Assembly: GCA_045539425.1 (NCBI GenBank)
Contig: JAZQFH010000038.1
Location: forward strand, 1 to 64,000
DNA length: 64,000 bases
Reading direction: 5' to 3'
Source: RUG14871 sp045539425
GTDB lineage: Bacteria > Bacillota_I > Bacilli_A > Erysipelotrichales > Erysipelotrichaceae
Position 1 is the stretch's first letter. Every line of letters starts with the position of its first letter. The notes under the pieces are model-generated. The model saw only the letters and a program-made list of their open reading frames with translations. It did not search any database and was not told the origin of the DNA. Below, piece after piece: positions 1-8,498 of this stretch. Position numbers and translations under genes: made by a program.

Positions 1-366
1 GATATCTTCCAGCAACCAGTCGATCAGTGTCGGCCAGTATTTCACTGTCAGATCAAATAGCAGTTTGATGAAATAAAGAGCCAGCAGTGCACTGAAGATG
101 ATCAGCTCCAGATTCGTCTCTTCCTTTGTCTCCATGATTGGTGTCACTTCCACATATTTCGGGTACTCTTCCGGAAAGATCAGTTCATCAGCCGACACAT
201 GGTAGTATTTGGCAATCGTTCCCAACATCATCACATCCGGATACCGCTTGCTTCTTTCCCAGTTGGAAACGGCTTCCCGGCTGACATGCAGATCGCTGGC
301 AACTTCTTCCTGTGTCAGGTTTCTGCTCTGTCGTAGTTCAATCAGTTTATTTCCTAACGTCCTCAT
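1..366 (-). CDS. XRE-family regulator with C-terminal membrane segment (cut by window start)
   Basis: The 122 visible residues begin MRTLGNKLIELRQSRNLTQE and run off the window without a stop. Residues 4-60 form a Cro/C1-type helix-turn-helix (TQEEVASDLHVSREAVSNWE), so the protein should bind DNA. A linker rich in acidic and proline residues follows, and about residues 88-105 (LELIIFSALLALYFIKLLF) look like a membrane helix. This is the layout of small membrane-tethered XRE regulators common in Firmicutes. The 5-bp inverted repeat GTAAC-AATCT-GTTAC at 401-415 lies just upstream and could be its own operator, which is inference. The target genes are unknown. Confidence 0.8.
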   Translation of the reverse strand, partial: MRTLGNKLIELRQSRNLTQEEVASDLHVSREAVSNWERSKRYPDVMMLGTIAKYYHVSADELIFPEEYPKYVEVTPIMETKEETNLELIIFSALLALYFIKLLFDLTVKYWPTLIDWLLEDI

Positions 367-436
367 ACTTTTATAATAACTGCTCCTTCTTCCAGCTTAC
401 GTAACAATCTGTTACATCCGCATATTTCCACACAGA

Positions 437-491
437 AAAAAACTCCCCGCAGCACTTCCGTTTTGGCAAAAATGCTTTGTTGAGTTTCTTT
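437..491 (-). terminator. Probable terminator of the malQ unit
   Basis: AAACTC at 440-445 pairs with GAGTTT at 482-487. The intervening bases contain a second inner pairing (AGCA with TGCT). On the minus strand the stem is followed by a T-run. It lies just past the malQ stop, before the XRE gene. Confidence 0.5.
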
Positions 492-494
492 TTT

Positions 495-1991
495 TTACTT
501 TTCTTTCGGTGCTCTGCCGTAGCGCTCCGTGACTTCCGCAATCTGCTCTGAGAGCTCTATTGTCAGCTGATCTTTGCAGAGGCGCCACTGCCAGTTTCCG
601 ACAGCCGTTCCCGGCGTGTTGATCCGGCTTTCCTCTCCCAGTCCCAGATAATCCTGAATCTGAGCGACGAAAAGGTTGGAAACCGAAGACATTCCGCCGC
701 GGATGAAGCCGTTATGGAATCCTTCTTTCCAGTTTAAGCCGAGATACTTCCGGGCAAAACGGACTTCTTTCGGATCGGCCGTCACTTTCCAGCCCATGAT
801 CGGTGAGTTGTCATGGGTGGAGATATAACAGACCGAGTTTGGCTCATGGTTATGCGGAGTATGGTTGTTGGCCTCTTTCGGCCCCATGCCGAATTCCAGC
901 ACTTTCATGCCCGGGAAACCGGAAGCTTTTAAGAGTTCCGTGACGTCTTCCGAGATGATCCCCAGATCTTCCGCAATGAAGTCGATATTGCTGAACCAGT
1001 CACGCAGAATCTTCACAAAGTTCAAAGACGGACCGTCGATCCATTTCCCGTTTTTGGCCGTCTTGGCGCCGTACGGCACCGCCCAGTACTGCTGGAAGCC
1101 GCGGAAGTGGTCGATACGGATCACATCGTAATATCTGGCTGCCCCGCCGATGCGGCGGATCCAGAACTGGTAACCGTTTTTCTTCATTGTTTCCCAGTCA
1201 TAGAGCGGATTGCCCCAGAGCTGTCCGTCTTCAGAGAAATAATCCGGCGGTACACCGGCCACACATTCCGGATAGTTTTCCTTATCCAGCTGGAACTCTT
1301 TCGGATTTGCCCAGACGTCTGCGGAATCCAGAGCCACATAGATCGGGACATCTCCGATGATCTTAATGCCGTTTTCATGAGCATATTCCTTTAAGGTGGC
1401 ATACTGCTCAAAGAAGAGGTACTGCAGGAATTCGTAGAATTCCACGTCTTCTTTTAATTCTTCCTGCACTTCCTTTAATGCCTGCGGCTTTCTGAGACGG
1501 ATCTCTTCATCCGGCCATTCCAGCCAGGATTTCATTTCATATTTTTTCTTTAATGCCATAAATAAGGCATAGTCTTTGACCCAGTCGGCATTCTCCTCCA
1601 CAAAGGATTCCAGTTCCTTTTGCAGGGTTACCTTTCCCTTCTGATAAGCTTTGTGCAAGATATCAAATCTTGTCTCGTAGATATAACCGTAGTCCACATA
1701 GGACGGATTTTCGACCTTAAGGTCCGCCACATCTTCCTTTTCCAAGAGCCCTTCTTCGATCAGCTTATCCAGATCGATGAAATACGGGTTACCGGCATAG
1801 GAAGAGAAGCTCTGGTACGGGGAATCCCCGTAGCTGGTCGGCCCGATTGGCAGAATCTGCCAGTAGGACTGCTTCGCTTTCTTTAAGAAATCAATGAAAC
1901 GGAAGGCTTCTTTGCCGAGCGTTCCGATCCCGTAGTCGGACGGGAGGGAAAAGATCGGTAAGAGAATTCCGGCACGTCTTTCATTTTTCAT
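495..1991 (-). CDS. malQ: 4-alpha-glucanotransferase (amylomaltase, GH77)
   Basis: Full-length 498-residue GH77 enzyme. It moves alpha-1,4-glucan segments between maltodextrins in the cytosol, releasing glucose. The N-terminus has the family sequence RRAGILLPIFSLPSDYGIGT. The catalytic set is visible: nucleophile Asp in IRIDHFRGF (about residue 293), acid/base Glu in FIAEDLG (about 340), and the stabilising Asp in STHDNS (about 394). There is no signal peptide. It starts 56 bases after the GH53 galactanase stop on the same strand, so it is probably the last gene of that unit. No other maltodextrin gene is present nearby, which is unusual because malQ normally sits with a phosphorylase. Confidence 0.95.
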   Translation of the reverse strand: MKNERRAGILLPIFSLPSDYGIGTLGKEAFRFIDFLKKAKQSYWQILPIGPTSYGDSPYQSFSSYAGNPYFIDLDKLIEEGLLEKEDVADLKVENPSYVDYGYIYETRFDILHKAYQKGKVTLQKELESFVEENADWVKDYALFMALKKKYEMKSWLEWPDEEIRLRKPQALKEVQEELKEDVEFYEFLQYLFFEQYATLKEYAHENGIKIIGDVPIYVALDSADVWANPKEFQLDKENYPECVAGVPPDYFSEDGQLWGNPLYDWETMKKNGYQFWIRRIGGAARYYDVIRIDHFRGFQQYWAVPYGAKTAKNGKWIDGPSLNFVKILRDWFSNIDFIAEDLGIISEDVTELLKASGFPGMKVLEFGMGPKEANNHTPHNHEPNSVCYISTHDNSPIMGWKVTADPKEVRFARKYLGLNWKEGFHNGFIRGGMSSVSNLFVAQIQDYLGLGEESRINTPGTAVGNWQWRLCKDQLTIELSEQIAEVTERYGRAPKEK

Positions 1992-2047
1992 GATATTGTC
2001 TCCTGCATCTGTATTTAATCTAATTCTATCACGTTTCCCAATAAAAC

Positions 2048-3160
2048 CTACAGTTCCTTTATGGTATCCAGAACAGGCAGCGCTTCGCCTGTATAGTCAA
2101 AGACCGCCTGGTTGGCCCATTCGTTTCCGCCCGGGCCCTTTTCTTCCATATATTCAATGGCCTTCTCTGTTCCCCAGGAGCTGCCCTTGCGCGGGATCAT
2201 GTCCCCGCCCCAGTAGACAAAGCCAAGACCCCGGTTATTCTTTACGCCGGAAATCACTTCAGAGAGTGCTTTGATAAAGTCGCACTGCCCCTTCGGTGAG
2301 ATCTCAAAGGGCAGATTTTCCACTAGGTGCGGCTTGAGTGCCATGCCCTTGGTGGTTTCTTTGCTCAGACCTTCATAGGCATAGTATTCTTCCATGCTGA
2401 AAACATAAGAGGTTTCCACCACGATCATATCCTTGTGATATGTATCCTCCAGGTAATCCATCGTCCGCTTTAAGTCCGAAAGACTGCCGTGCCAGAACGG
2501 ATAGTAGCTTAAACCGAAAAGATCAAAGTCCTTTCCTCCCTGTTCAAAGTAAGAGGTGAACCAGTTCCGGTACATTTCCGTATTCCCGCCGTTATCCAGA
2601 TGGATCATGACTTTACTGTCCGGAGCGACTTCCCTGCAGGCAGTAATACCCGCACTTATCAAAAGCGCAATGGACGCAAAGTCCGGAGTCTTCCCGATCG
2701 GCCACAGTAAGCCGTTAGTGATCTCGTTTCCGACGGAGATGATACCAGGCAGAAGGTCCTTTTCCTTTAAGGCGGTTAATACCTCTTTGGTATAGTCATA
2801 AACAGCATTGACCAGTTCTTCCCTGTTTTTGTTGCGCCACGCTTTCGGCACTCTCTGCTTGCCCGGATCGGCCCAGCAGTCAGAGTAGTGAAAATCGAGA
2901 TAGGTATCCACTCCGAGTTTTTTCGCCCGCGTAAAAAGCGCAATGCAGGTATTCAGATCATTACTCCCGGCGCCGTAGGAAATCCCCTCTTCATCGTACG
3001 GGTCATTCCAGAGCCGCACGCGGAAGAGATTGATACCGTAGCCTTTCAGGATCTTCAGCACATCTTCTGTTTTCCCGTGATCCAGGTATTCTCCGCCGTA
3101 CTTCTCGATTTCCCATACGTTGGAGATATCCATCCCCTTTACGCAGGGCTTATTTGTCAT
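2048..3160 (-). CDS. Arabinogalactan endo-beta-1,4-galactanase (GH53), apparently cytosolic
   Basis: GH53 galactanase of 370 residues, which cleaves beta-1,4-galactan chains. The family motifs are present: GMDISNVWEIE at the N-terminus, FRVRLWNDP, the acid/base Glu in SVGNEITNGLLWP (about residue 146) and the nucleophile Glu in VVETSYVFS (about 248). An upstream in-frame TTG would add five residues, but the ATG at 3160 has GAGG nine bases before it and is preferred. That start overlaps the end of the zinc-ribbon gene by 11 bases, so the two are translationally coupled. There is no signal peptide, although most characterised GH53 enzymes are secreted, so this one probably acts on imported galacto-oligosaccharides. 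Confidence 0.9.
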   Translation of the reverse strand: MTNKPCVKGMDISNVWEIEKYGGEYLDHGKTEDVLKILKGYGINLFRVRLWNDPYDEEGISYGAGSNDLNTCIALFTRAKKLGVDTYLDFHYSDCWADPGKQRVPKAWRNKNREELVNAVYDYTKEVLTALKEKDLLPGIISVGNEITNGLLWPIGKTPDFASIALLISAGITACREVAPDSKVMIHLDNGGNTEMYRNWFTSYFEQGGKDFDLFGLSYYPFWHGSLSDLKRTMDYLEDTYHKDMIVVETSYVFSMEEYYAYEGLSKETTKGMALKPHLVENLPFEISPKGQCDFIKALSEVISGVKNNRGLGFVYWGGDMIPRKGSSWGTEKAIEYMEEKGPGGNEWANQAVFDYTGEALPVLDTIKEL

Positions 3161-3380
3161 CGGAAAAATCCTCAAAGTCCGTGAAGCGGCGGTACATATC
3201 CTTATACTTCAGCCGGATTACTTCGTTTTCCTTTAATACTTCCTCTTCGCTTCCATGGAAGGAACACCGCAAGCAGTAGTATTCCTTTTTGATTGGATCA
3301 TAGAACATATCCATGTCGATATCCCGCTTGAAGCAGCTGGGACAGCGGTAATTTAATCTGCCTTTTGTAGCCTGAGCCAT
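3150..3380 (-). CDS. Small zinc-ribbon protein of unknown function
   Basis: 76 residues with two CxxC knuckles, CPSC near residue 13 and CLRC near residue 36. They are spaced as in a four-cysteine zinc ribbon, followed by a charged, aspartate-rich tail. It is embedded between two sugar genes: its start lies inside the end of the 608-residue gene and its end overlaps the galactanase start. That overlap strongly suggests coordinated synthesis. I do not recognise a named family. It could be a nucleic-acid-binding or scaffold protein. Nothing in the sequence links it directly to catalysis. Confidence 0.75.
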   Translation of the reverse strand: MAQATKGRLNYRCPSCFKRDIDMDMFYDPIKKEYYCLRCSFHGSEEEVLKENEVIRLKYKDMYRRFTDFEDFSDDK

Positions 3381-5179
3381 ACGGATTCCTCCTCATTCTC
3401 ACTTAATTCCACTTCATAACCCAATGTGAACATCGGGCTGAAGGCATAGCCTTCCTTGATGTATCCGCTCTTTGTTTTCGCATCGGCGGTCATTTCCACT
3501 CTTGTTTCAATCGGCGGCAAAACGCAGCTGACGCTCGCTGCCCCTTCCTTGTGGATCTCACGGCACTTGTATTCATACGGCAGACTTTCCTCATCCACAT
3601 GCAGCGTGAGAGATGTCATGTCTTCGGAATACTCCGTGGTACCGTAACAGCCGACCATGTATTCATTGATGGTGACCTTTGCGTTCGGATCACTCATCTT
3701 TAAGATCTTACGCGTGATGACGATCTTGCTCTTACCTTCCGGGAAGCGGATGATGCTCTGAATCGTCACATCCAGACCGTCAAAATTGATTTCCACCGGA
3801 TCCAGTGTCAGGATACGGTCATCTCCCTCTTTCGAGAAGTGGGCTTTGGTGCGGCATAAACACAGATCCACTTCTTCCCCGTTGTAACAGACCTTCGCCG
3901 AGCGGATCGTTCCTTCCCCGGCGTAATGGGTAAAGTAACCCGCTCTGTATTTTTCCTGAATCAGGAACGGATAGGAGACATCCTGCACGTGTTTGGTGCC
4001 GATGCCGTAGTTCCAGTCCAGTTTGGAGACATACGGACGCAGATCCACGATGGCTCCGCCCTGATCCATATTCACGCAGGCTCTTAAATACGGGTCGCAG
4101 TACCAGAACAGCTGCTTGTTGCTGCCATAAAGGATATCGCGCCATAAAGCGCATTCCGGTTCCGTGTAGTGTTTCTTATGGCGGTAATAGTCCGCAAACT
4201 CGCTCATCGTCATGTCGATGAGCTTGCCTTCCTTCTTCAGATTACCGTAATAGGCGCATCCGTCTTCATAGGATTTCAGAAGCAGTTCATACGGTGCTTC
4301 CCATCTTCCCATCTTATTCATCCAGCCCGGTCCCACAAACATCATGTTGTAGGCATAGCCGTTATTGAACTTCTCCAGATAACGGTACTGGTCGATCAGG
4401 TTGTACAGATACGGCATCTCCCATGTCTTGGAGTTGTAGATCATGCCGCGCAGAACATTCTGCGGATGCGTTCCGAAGTTGGAACCGTTACCGTCATAAC
4501 AGGCCAAAAGGTCTCTGGAGAGATGCGGGATCGCCACGATGCCGCTGTCTTCCGCTTCATTGGCTGCCGGCGCATGGGTGTTCTGTTTGGACGGGATCCA
4601 CGGTGCCCACGGTCCGCCATCCATTAAGGTGTACCAGCTGTTATTGCAGGTATGATAGGCTTTCGGTCCTTCTTCCCAGCAGGTTGCCACGGCACACTTG
4701 ACACTCGGGTATTCTTCCTTGATGTAATTGATTAAAGCGGCATCCATGTAGTAGGAACCCGTGGACTCCGGATAGAAGCCGAAACATTCATGGAACTTCT
4801 CAAAGACATCCTTCACGATGGCTTTCTTATCTTCCATGGAGAACATCCAGATACAGAAATCCTTGGTTTTGTATTTCTCGCGGAACTGCTCGCACGGCAG
4901 TCCCAGTAAGGTAAGACCAATCTCATCTCCGTATGTTTCGTGATGTTCCTTCGCAAGCGCAACGGCTTCCTCATTGAACAGACTCGCATACGTCATCTGA
5001 ATGGTGGTCTTTAAACCGTTCTTATGGGCACATTCCTGCTGGATCTTGAAGATATCCAGACTCTCCGTTAAGAGCGCCTTTCTTCCGAGATCCTCCGCCT
5101 TACCGTGTCCCGTAACTTTCTCCGCATACTCCGGAACCATCTCCGGGCGGTGAATGATATTGACAATAAATTCACTCAT
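3353..5179 (-). CDS. Uncharacterised 608-residue protein, candidate carbohydrate-active enzyme
   Basis: I do not recognise this protein. The N-terminal 330 residues resemble a TIM-barrel-like hydrolase or deacetylase: alternating strand and helix stretches, with a polar segment ESTGSYYMDAALINYIKEEY and the aromatic-rich DGGPWAPWIPSKQNTH. The C-terminal 250 residues look beta-rich (VTIQSIIRFPEGKSKIVITR), as in accessory beta-sandwich domains of glycoside hydrolases. There is no signal peptide or membrane segment. It is the first gene of the unit with the zinc-ribbon protein, GH53 galactanase and malQ, so a role in intracellular glycan breakdown is the best inference. A TATAAT at 5209-5214 (minus) is a candidate -10 box. 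Confidence 0.75.
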   Translation of the reverse strand: MSEFIVNIIHRPEMVPEYAEKVTGHGKAEDLGRKALLTESLDIFKIQQECAHKNGLKTTIQMTYASLFNEEAVALAKEHHETYGDEIGLTLLGLPCEQFREKYKTKDFCIWMFSMEDKKAIVKDVFEKFHECFGFYPESTGSYYMDAALINYIKEEYPSVKCAVATCWEEGPKAYHTCNNSWYTLMDGGPWAPWIPSKQNTHAPAANEAEDSGIVAIPHLSRDLLACYDGNGSNFGTHPQNVLRGMIYNSKTWEMPYLYNLIDQYRYLEKFNNGYAYNMMFVGPGWMNKMGRWEAPYELLLKSYEDGCAYYGNLKKEGKLIDMTMSEFADYYRHKKHYTEPECALWRDILYGSNKQLFWYCDPYLRACVNMDQGGAIVDLRPYVSKLDWNYGIGTKHVQDVSYPFLIQEKYRAGYFTHYAGEGTIRSAKVCYNGEEVDLCLCRTKAHFSKEGDDRILTLDPVEINFDGLDVTIQSIIRFPEGKSKIVITRKILKMSDPNAKVTINEYMVGCYGTTEYSEDMTSLTLHVDEESLPYEYKCREIHKEGAASVSCVLPPIETRVEMTADAKTKSGYIKEGYAFSPMFTLGYEVELSENEEESVWLRLQKAD

Positions 5180-5425
5180 AATATTTCCCTCAATTCGTGA
5201 CTACCTTTATTATAATGGATTCCGCAGAATTCCTCTCCCCTGATTTTGATTTCCGCTTCAGTCAGTTTTCTGTTAAAGCCGCAAAAAAAGATGATAAAAG
5301 TACTCGAAAAACCGTGCGTTTTTTGATAAAATATTTAATCGAGGTAAAAGATATTTTTAAATTGTAATAATTTATTAATCTGTTTTACACAAATCGTCTT
5401 ATAATATATGGGTGAGGGTTACAGT
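5180..5425. promoter_or_regulatory. Divergent intergenic region between the galactanase unit and the DUF349 gene
   Basis: AT-rich region with two consensus -10 boxes: TATAAT on the minus strand (5209-5214) for the leftward unit and TATAAT on the plus strand (5400-5405) just before the DUF349 gene. I see no convincing -35 box at correct spacing for either. The rightward box would place transcription start only a few bases before the Shine-Dalgarno GGGTGAGGG. Confidence 0.35.
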
Positions 5426-6322
5426 ATGGAAGAAAAAAAATTTATGACAAAAGAAGAACTGGTGGAAAAGGCCAAAGAGCTTGCCGAAAAGGAAGATCTC
5501 AAAAACATGGCAGGCGAAGTCGCCAACCTGAGAAAACAGTGGCGCAGGGGTTACGATGAAGAAGAATCTCTGTATGACCGTGAGATGGCAGATGCTTTCC
5601 ACCGTTATTTAGATAAAATCAATGCCAAGGAATCCGAAATCCTGGCATCCGTCGAAGACACCAAGAAAGAGATCATCAACAAGGCCAAGGAAGTTCTGAA
5701 CGTCAAGAACTTCAAGAAAGCTACCAATGCCATGAACGACTTAATGGAAGAATGGAAGGCAGCCGGTCGCGCCAGCAAGGAAGTCGATGATTCCTTATGG
5801 GCAGAATTCAAGGAAGTCCGCGATCAGTTCTTCGCCAACAAGAAGAATTACTTCGCTGAATTAAGAGAAAGCTTCGCACAGAACAAGGAAGGCAAGGAAG
5901 CCTTAATTGAAAAAGCCAAAGAAGCCAACCAGCTGACAAACTTCAAGGAAATCGGTTCTATCATGGACGGTTTAATGGAAGAATGGAAGAAACTCGGCAG
6001 TGCCGGAAGAGAAAATGATGACGCATTATGGAAAGCATTCAGCGATGAAAGAAAAGCGTTCTTCGCAAAGAGAAATGCCTACTTCGATGGTTTAAAGGAA
6101 ACTTACAACCAGAGAGCGGAAGCCAAACGTGAAATCATTGCTCAGGCAAAGAAATGCCTGGCTCACTCCGAATTCACGGACGAAGAAGTCGAAACGATGA
6201 AGAAGCTCAGAAACGACTGGAAAGCAGTCGGAAATGCCGGCAGAGACAACGAAGAAAATCTCTGGAAGGAATTCAACGAAGTCATGAGCATCTACTTCGA
6301 AAACATGAAATACTACCGTTAA
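5426..6322 (+). CDS. DUF349 repeat protein
   Basis: 298 residues made of about four helical DUF349 repeats, each with the pattern W-K-x-x-G-x-x-x-R/K then D/N-D-x-L-W-x-x-F and a run such as RDQFFANKKNYF. The protein is very lysine- and glutamate-rich and likely all coiled helices, with no membrane segment. DUF349 proteins are cytosolic and have no firm biochemical role that I can name. I start at 5426 rather than the upstream ATG at 5408 because GGGTGAGGG lies just before it. The gene stands alone between divergent and convergent neighbours and ends in a shared terminator. Confidence 0.85.
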   Translation: MEEKKFMTKEELVEKAKELAEKEDLKNMAGEVANLRKQWRRGYDEEESLYDREMADAFHRYLDKINAKESEILASVEDTKKEIINKAKEVLNVKNFKKATNAMNDLMEEWKAAGRASKEVDDSLWAEFKEVRDQFFANKKNYFAELRESFAQNKEGKEALIEKAKEANQLTNFKEIGSIMDGLMEEWKKLGSAGRENDDALWKAFSDERKAFFAKRNAYFDGLKETYNQRAEAKREIIAQAKKCLAHSEFTDEEVETMKKLRNDWKAVGNAGRDNEENLWKEFNEVMSIYFENMKYYR

Positions 6323-6346
6323 TTCAAATAATCCGAACATAAACAG

Positions 6347-6377
6347 GGCTGCAGAATCATCTGCAGCCTTTCTTTTT
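6347..6377. terminator. Bidirectional terminator
   Basis: GGCTGCAG and CTGCAGCC form an 8-bp stem (6347-6354 with 6361-6368) around a 6-base loop, followed by TTTCTTTTT on the plus strand. It lies between the convergent DUF349 and sulfatase genes. Confidence 0.8.
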
Positions 6378-7845
6378 ACCTGTCTTTGCGCTTCGGCACA
6401 TAGTCCGCACTTTCCATATACCACTCTAACATGCGCTCCTTCAGCTCATTTAGCTGAGCGGCATAAAGCGGATTGTTGATTTCATTGATGAGTTCCTGCG
6501 GATCCTTTTTTAGATCGTAGAATTCATCCTCTTCATATAAGCGCATGACATATTTCAGATTTCCCATGCGGATCATCGCCGCCTTGGTATGTTGCGCTCC
6601 CTCTTTCTGCTGTACGCTTAAGCGCGGCCAGTAAGGATCTTCCGGATCGTTGTGTCCCTGTTCCATGGCCTGCGTCTCCCCGTGGATCCTGCCGCCCTCC
6701 GCAAATACGGCATCTTTTCCTTCCTCGCTTCCCGCAATCACCGGAAGCAGGCTCTTTCCGTAACTGACATAATTCAGAGGAGTCTCCGTCATTTCGCTGA
6801 CGGTTGCCGAGAGGTCCGTCAGTTCTGCCAGAGCTTCCGTAATGCGCGGCTTTACTTCAAACTGTTTTGCCGGCTTGATGATCAGAGGAATATTGGTTAA
6901 AGAGTTCTCAAAGCAGTTCTGTACCTTTTCCACCAGGTCGTAATCTCCCGTATAATCCCCGTGATCCGCAAAGACAAAGAGGGATGTATCATCATAAACC
7001 CCGGTTTCCTTCAGTTTATTTATGACTTCTCCCAGCTGATGGTCCACCTTAGCCACCATGCCGAGATACACGGCACGCAATTCATTCCACTTCTCTTCGC
7101 TGTAGTCATGCAGATCCATGTTGTCTGCCGTTTCCGTCATCATGGAAGGCTTCCCTGTCACATAAGGTTTCCTCTTCCATTTGTTTGAGCGCTCAATCAG
7201 AGAGTACCAGGGTTCCGTGCAGCCATACGGCGGATGCGGGAAATTCAGACTGCAGTAGAGGAAGAACGGTTTCTCACTCCCCTCTTTTTTTCTGCGTTCC
7301 AGATAGTCAAGTGCTGCCTGAATGCAGCCGTTATCACTCTGCCCCATGCGGATCTCGTTTTCCAGCTTTCCGATGCAGAACGAATACATGTCTTTGGTAA
7401 ACGGCATCTTCGGACGCATGGGTCCGTGATGTTGTAACGCGGAAGGATCAGGGATATAGTCCGCCCGGTTCTCCGCATGAATCCCGTCATAGTATTCATC
7501 GCAGTACGAAAGCTTACTGATAGAGGAAGGAATCACGTCATTGGTGCCGATCCAGATCACTTCATATCCGGCTTCCTTCATAATGCGCAGAATGTTTGGC
7601 TCATCACTGTTCTGCAGAAAGTGCATCGTGCGGTGTCCCAATGTATGCGGATAAAGGCCGCTCAGAAAGCTACAGCGGCTCGGAACGCAGACCGGATTCT
7701 GACAGTAGGCATTCCGGAAGGAGACACCCTCCTGAAGAAGCGCATCCATGTTCGGTGTTTTACTGATGGGATTTCCGAGGTGAGAGAGTGCATCCGCACG
7801 CATCTGATCTCCTAAAAACCATACGATATTCGGTTTCTTACTCAT
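6376..7845 (-). CDS. Cytosolic type I (formylglycine) sulfatase, module 1
   Basis: 489 residues of the alkaline phosphatase/sulfatase superfamily. The metal-binding N-terminus is IVWFLGDQMRADAL. The sulfatase signature C53-V-P-S-R is present, so Cys53 should be converted to formylglycine; the maturase is not in this window. No signal peptide is present, so it acts in the cytosol. It starts only 4 bases after the small membrane protein gene and follows EIIC and EIIB genes on the same strand. Together these suggest removal of sulfate from a sugar imported and phosphorylated by the PTS. The exact substrate cannot be told from sequence; host mucin or glycosaminoglycan fragments are candidates. 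Confidence 0.9.
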   Translation of the reverse strand: MSKKPNIVWFLGDQMRADALSHLGNPISKTPNMDALLQEGVSFRNAYCQNPVCVPSRCSFLSGLYPHTLGHRTMHFLQNSDEPNILRIMKEAGYEVIWIGTNDVIPSSISKLSYCDEYYDGIHAENRADYIPDPSALQHHGPMRPKMPFTKDMYSFCIGKLENEIRMGQSDNGCIQAALDYLERRKKEGSEKPFFLYCSLNFPHPPYGCTEPWYSLIERSNKWKRKPYVTGKPSMMTETADNMDLHDYSEEKWNELRAVYLGMVAKVDHQLGEVINKLKETGVYDDTSLFVFADHGDYTGDYDLVEKVQNCFENSLTNIPLIIKPAKQFEVKPRITEALAELTDLSATVSEMTETPLNYVSYGKSLLPVIAGSEEGKDAVFAEGGRIHGETQAMEQGHNDPEDPYWPRLSVQQKEGAQHTKAAMIRMGNLKYVMRLYEEDEFYDLKKDPQELINEINNPLYAAQLNELKERMLEWYMESADYVPKRKDR

Positions 7846-7849
7846 GCGC

Positions 7850-8341
7850 TCACCTTCCTTTATTCTTCTTTCTGTTTACGCTGACAACTTTCCGCTGCAC
7901 GCGTTCCACTCTGTCACGGTATTTTGCGGCAAGTTCCTTTACCGCTCCGATATAGTCAATCACTTTGATTTTCTTCTCTTTTGTCTCAAAGACGATGCTC
8001 CAGCCGCTTACCGTGATATTGGTAATCTCTTTCGCATCATGGATCTTCAGAAGAATCATCAGTTTTTTATCTCCTGCAATGATGATCCGTACAAGTAAAA
8101 GAAACAGTATCAGCATCCCCGCGAGATTGACGCCCCAGCTTGCCAGTTTTGTCTCTTCCGTATAGCGGCTGTAAAGACCGAGAAAGCTGAGCAGAATGGA
8201 GATCCACAGTTGGATAAGGACCCCGAAGTTGACGCCGAACTTCATGCTCGGATCTTCTTTTTTTGCCTGAAACAGCCGATAGAAAAAGATGATAATCAGG
8301 GCAACATAAACCAGCTTGCTGATATAAAACAGAGTCTTCAT
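7850..8341 (-). CDS. Small membrane protein of the sulfatase-PTS module, type 1
   Basis: 163 residues. Three hydrophobic segments lie at about residues 5-22, 42-58 and 70-90, followed by a basic, beta-like cytosolic tail (KKLMILLKIHDAKEITNITV onward). I start at the ATG at 8341, nine bases after AGGAG; the ATG at 8347 is too close to it. I do not recognise a named family. The 149-residue protein at 13461-13910 has the same architecture (N-terminal helices, short link, tail with a folded core and lysine-rich end) and the same kind of neighbours. The pair is best regarded as a module-specific accessory protein of unknown role, perhaps a sensor or partner of EIIC. Confidence 0.75.
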   Translation of the reverse strand: MKTLFYISKLVYVALIIIFFYRLFQAKKEDPSMKFGVNFGVLIQLWISILLSFLGLYSRYTEETKLASWGVNLAGMLILFLLLVRIIIAGDKKLMILLKIHDAKEITNITVSGWSIVFETKEKKIKVIDYIGAVKELAAKYRDRVERVQRKVVSVNRKKNKGR

Positions 8342-8443
8342 TCTCATATTCTCCTGGACAGATCTCTCTGCTATTACTTTGACGATATTCTCTAATTCAA
8401 GGGTAATACCACAAAGATCTTCTTTTCAATACCTTTTTTGAGA

Positions 8444-8475
8444 AAACAGGACAGTGCCGAAGCACTATCCTGTTT
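8444..8475 (-). terminator. Hairpin between EIIC and the downstream enzyme genes, module 1
   Basis: A 14-position stem (8444-8457 with 8462-8475, one mismatch) around a CGAA loop. On the minus strand only a short TTTTCTC follows, so termination may be partial. It lies 24 bases past the EIIC stop and could lower expression of the sulfatase relative to the transporter. Confidence 0.5.
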
Positions 8476-8498
8476 CTTTTGTTCAATTGTGATGCTTC

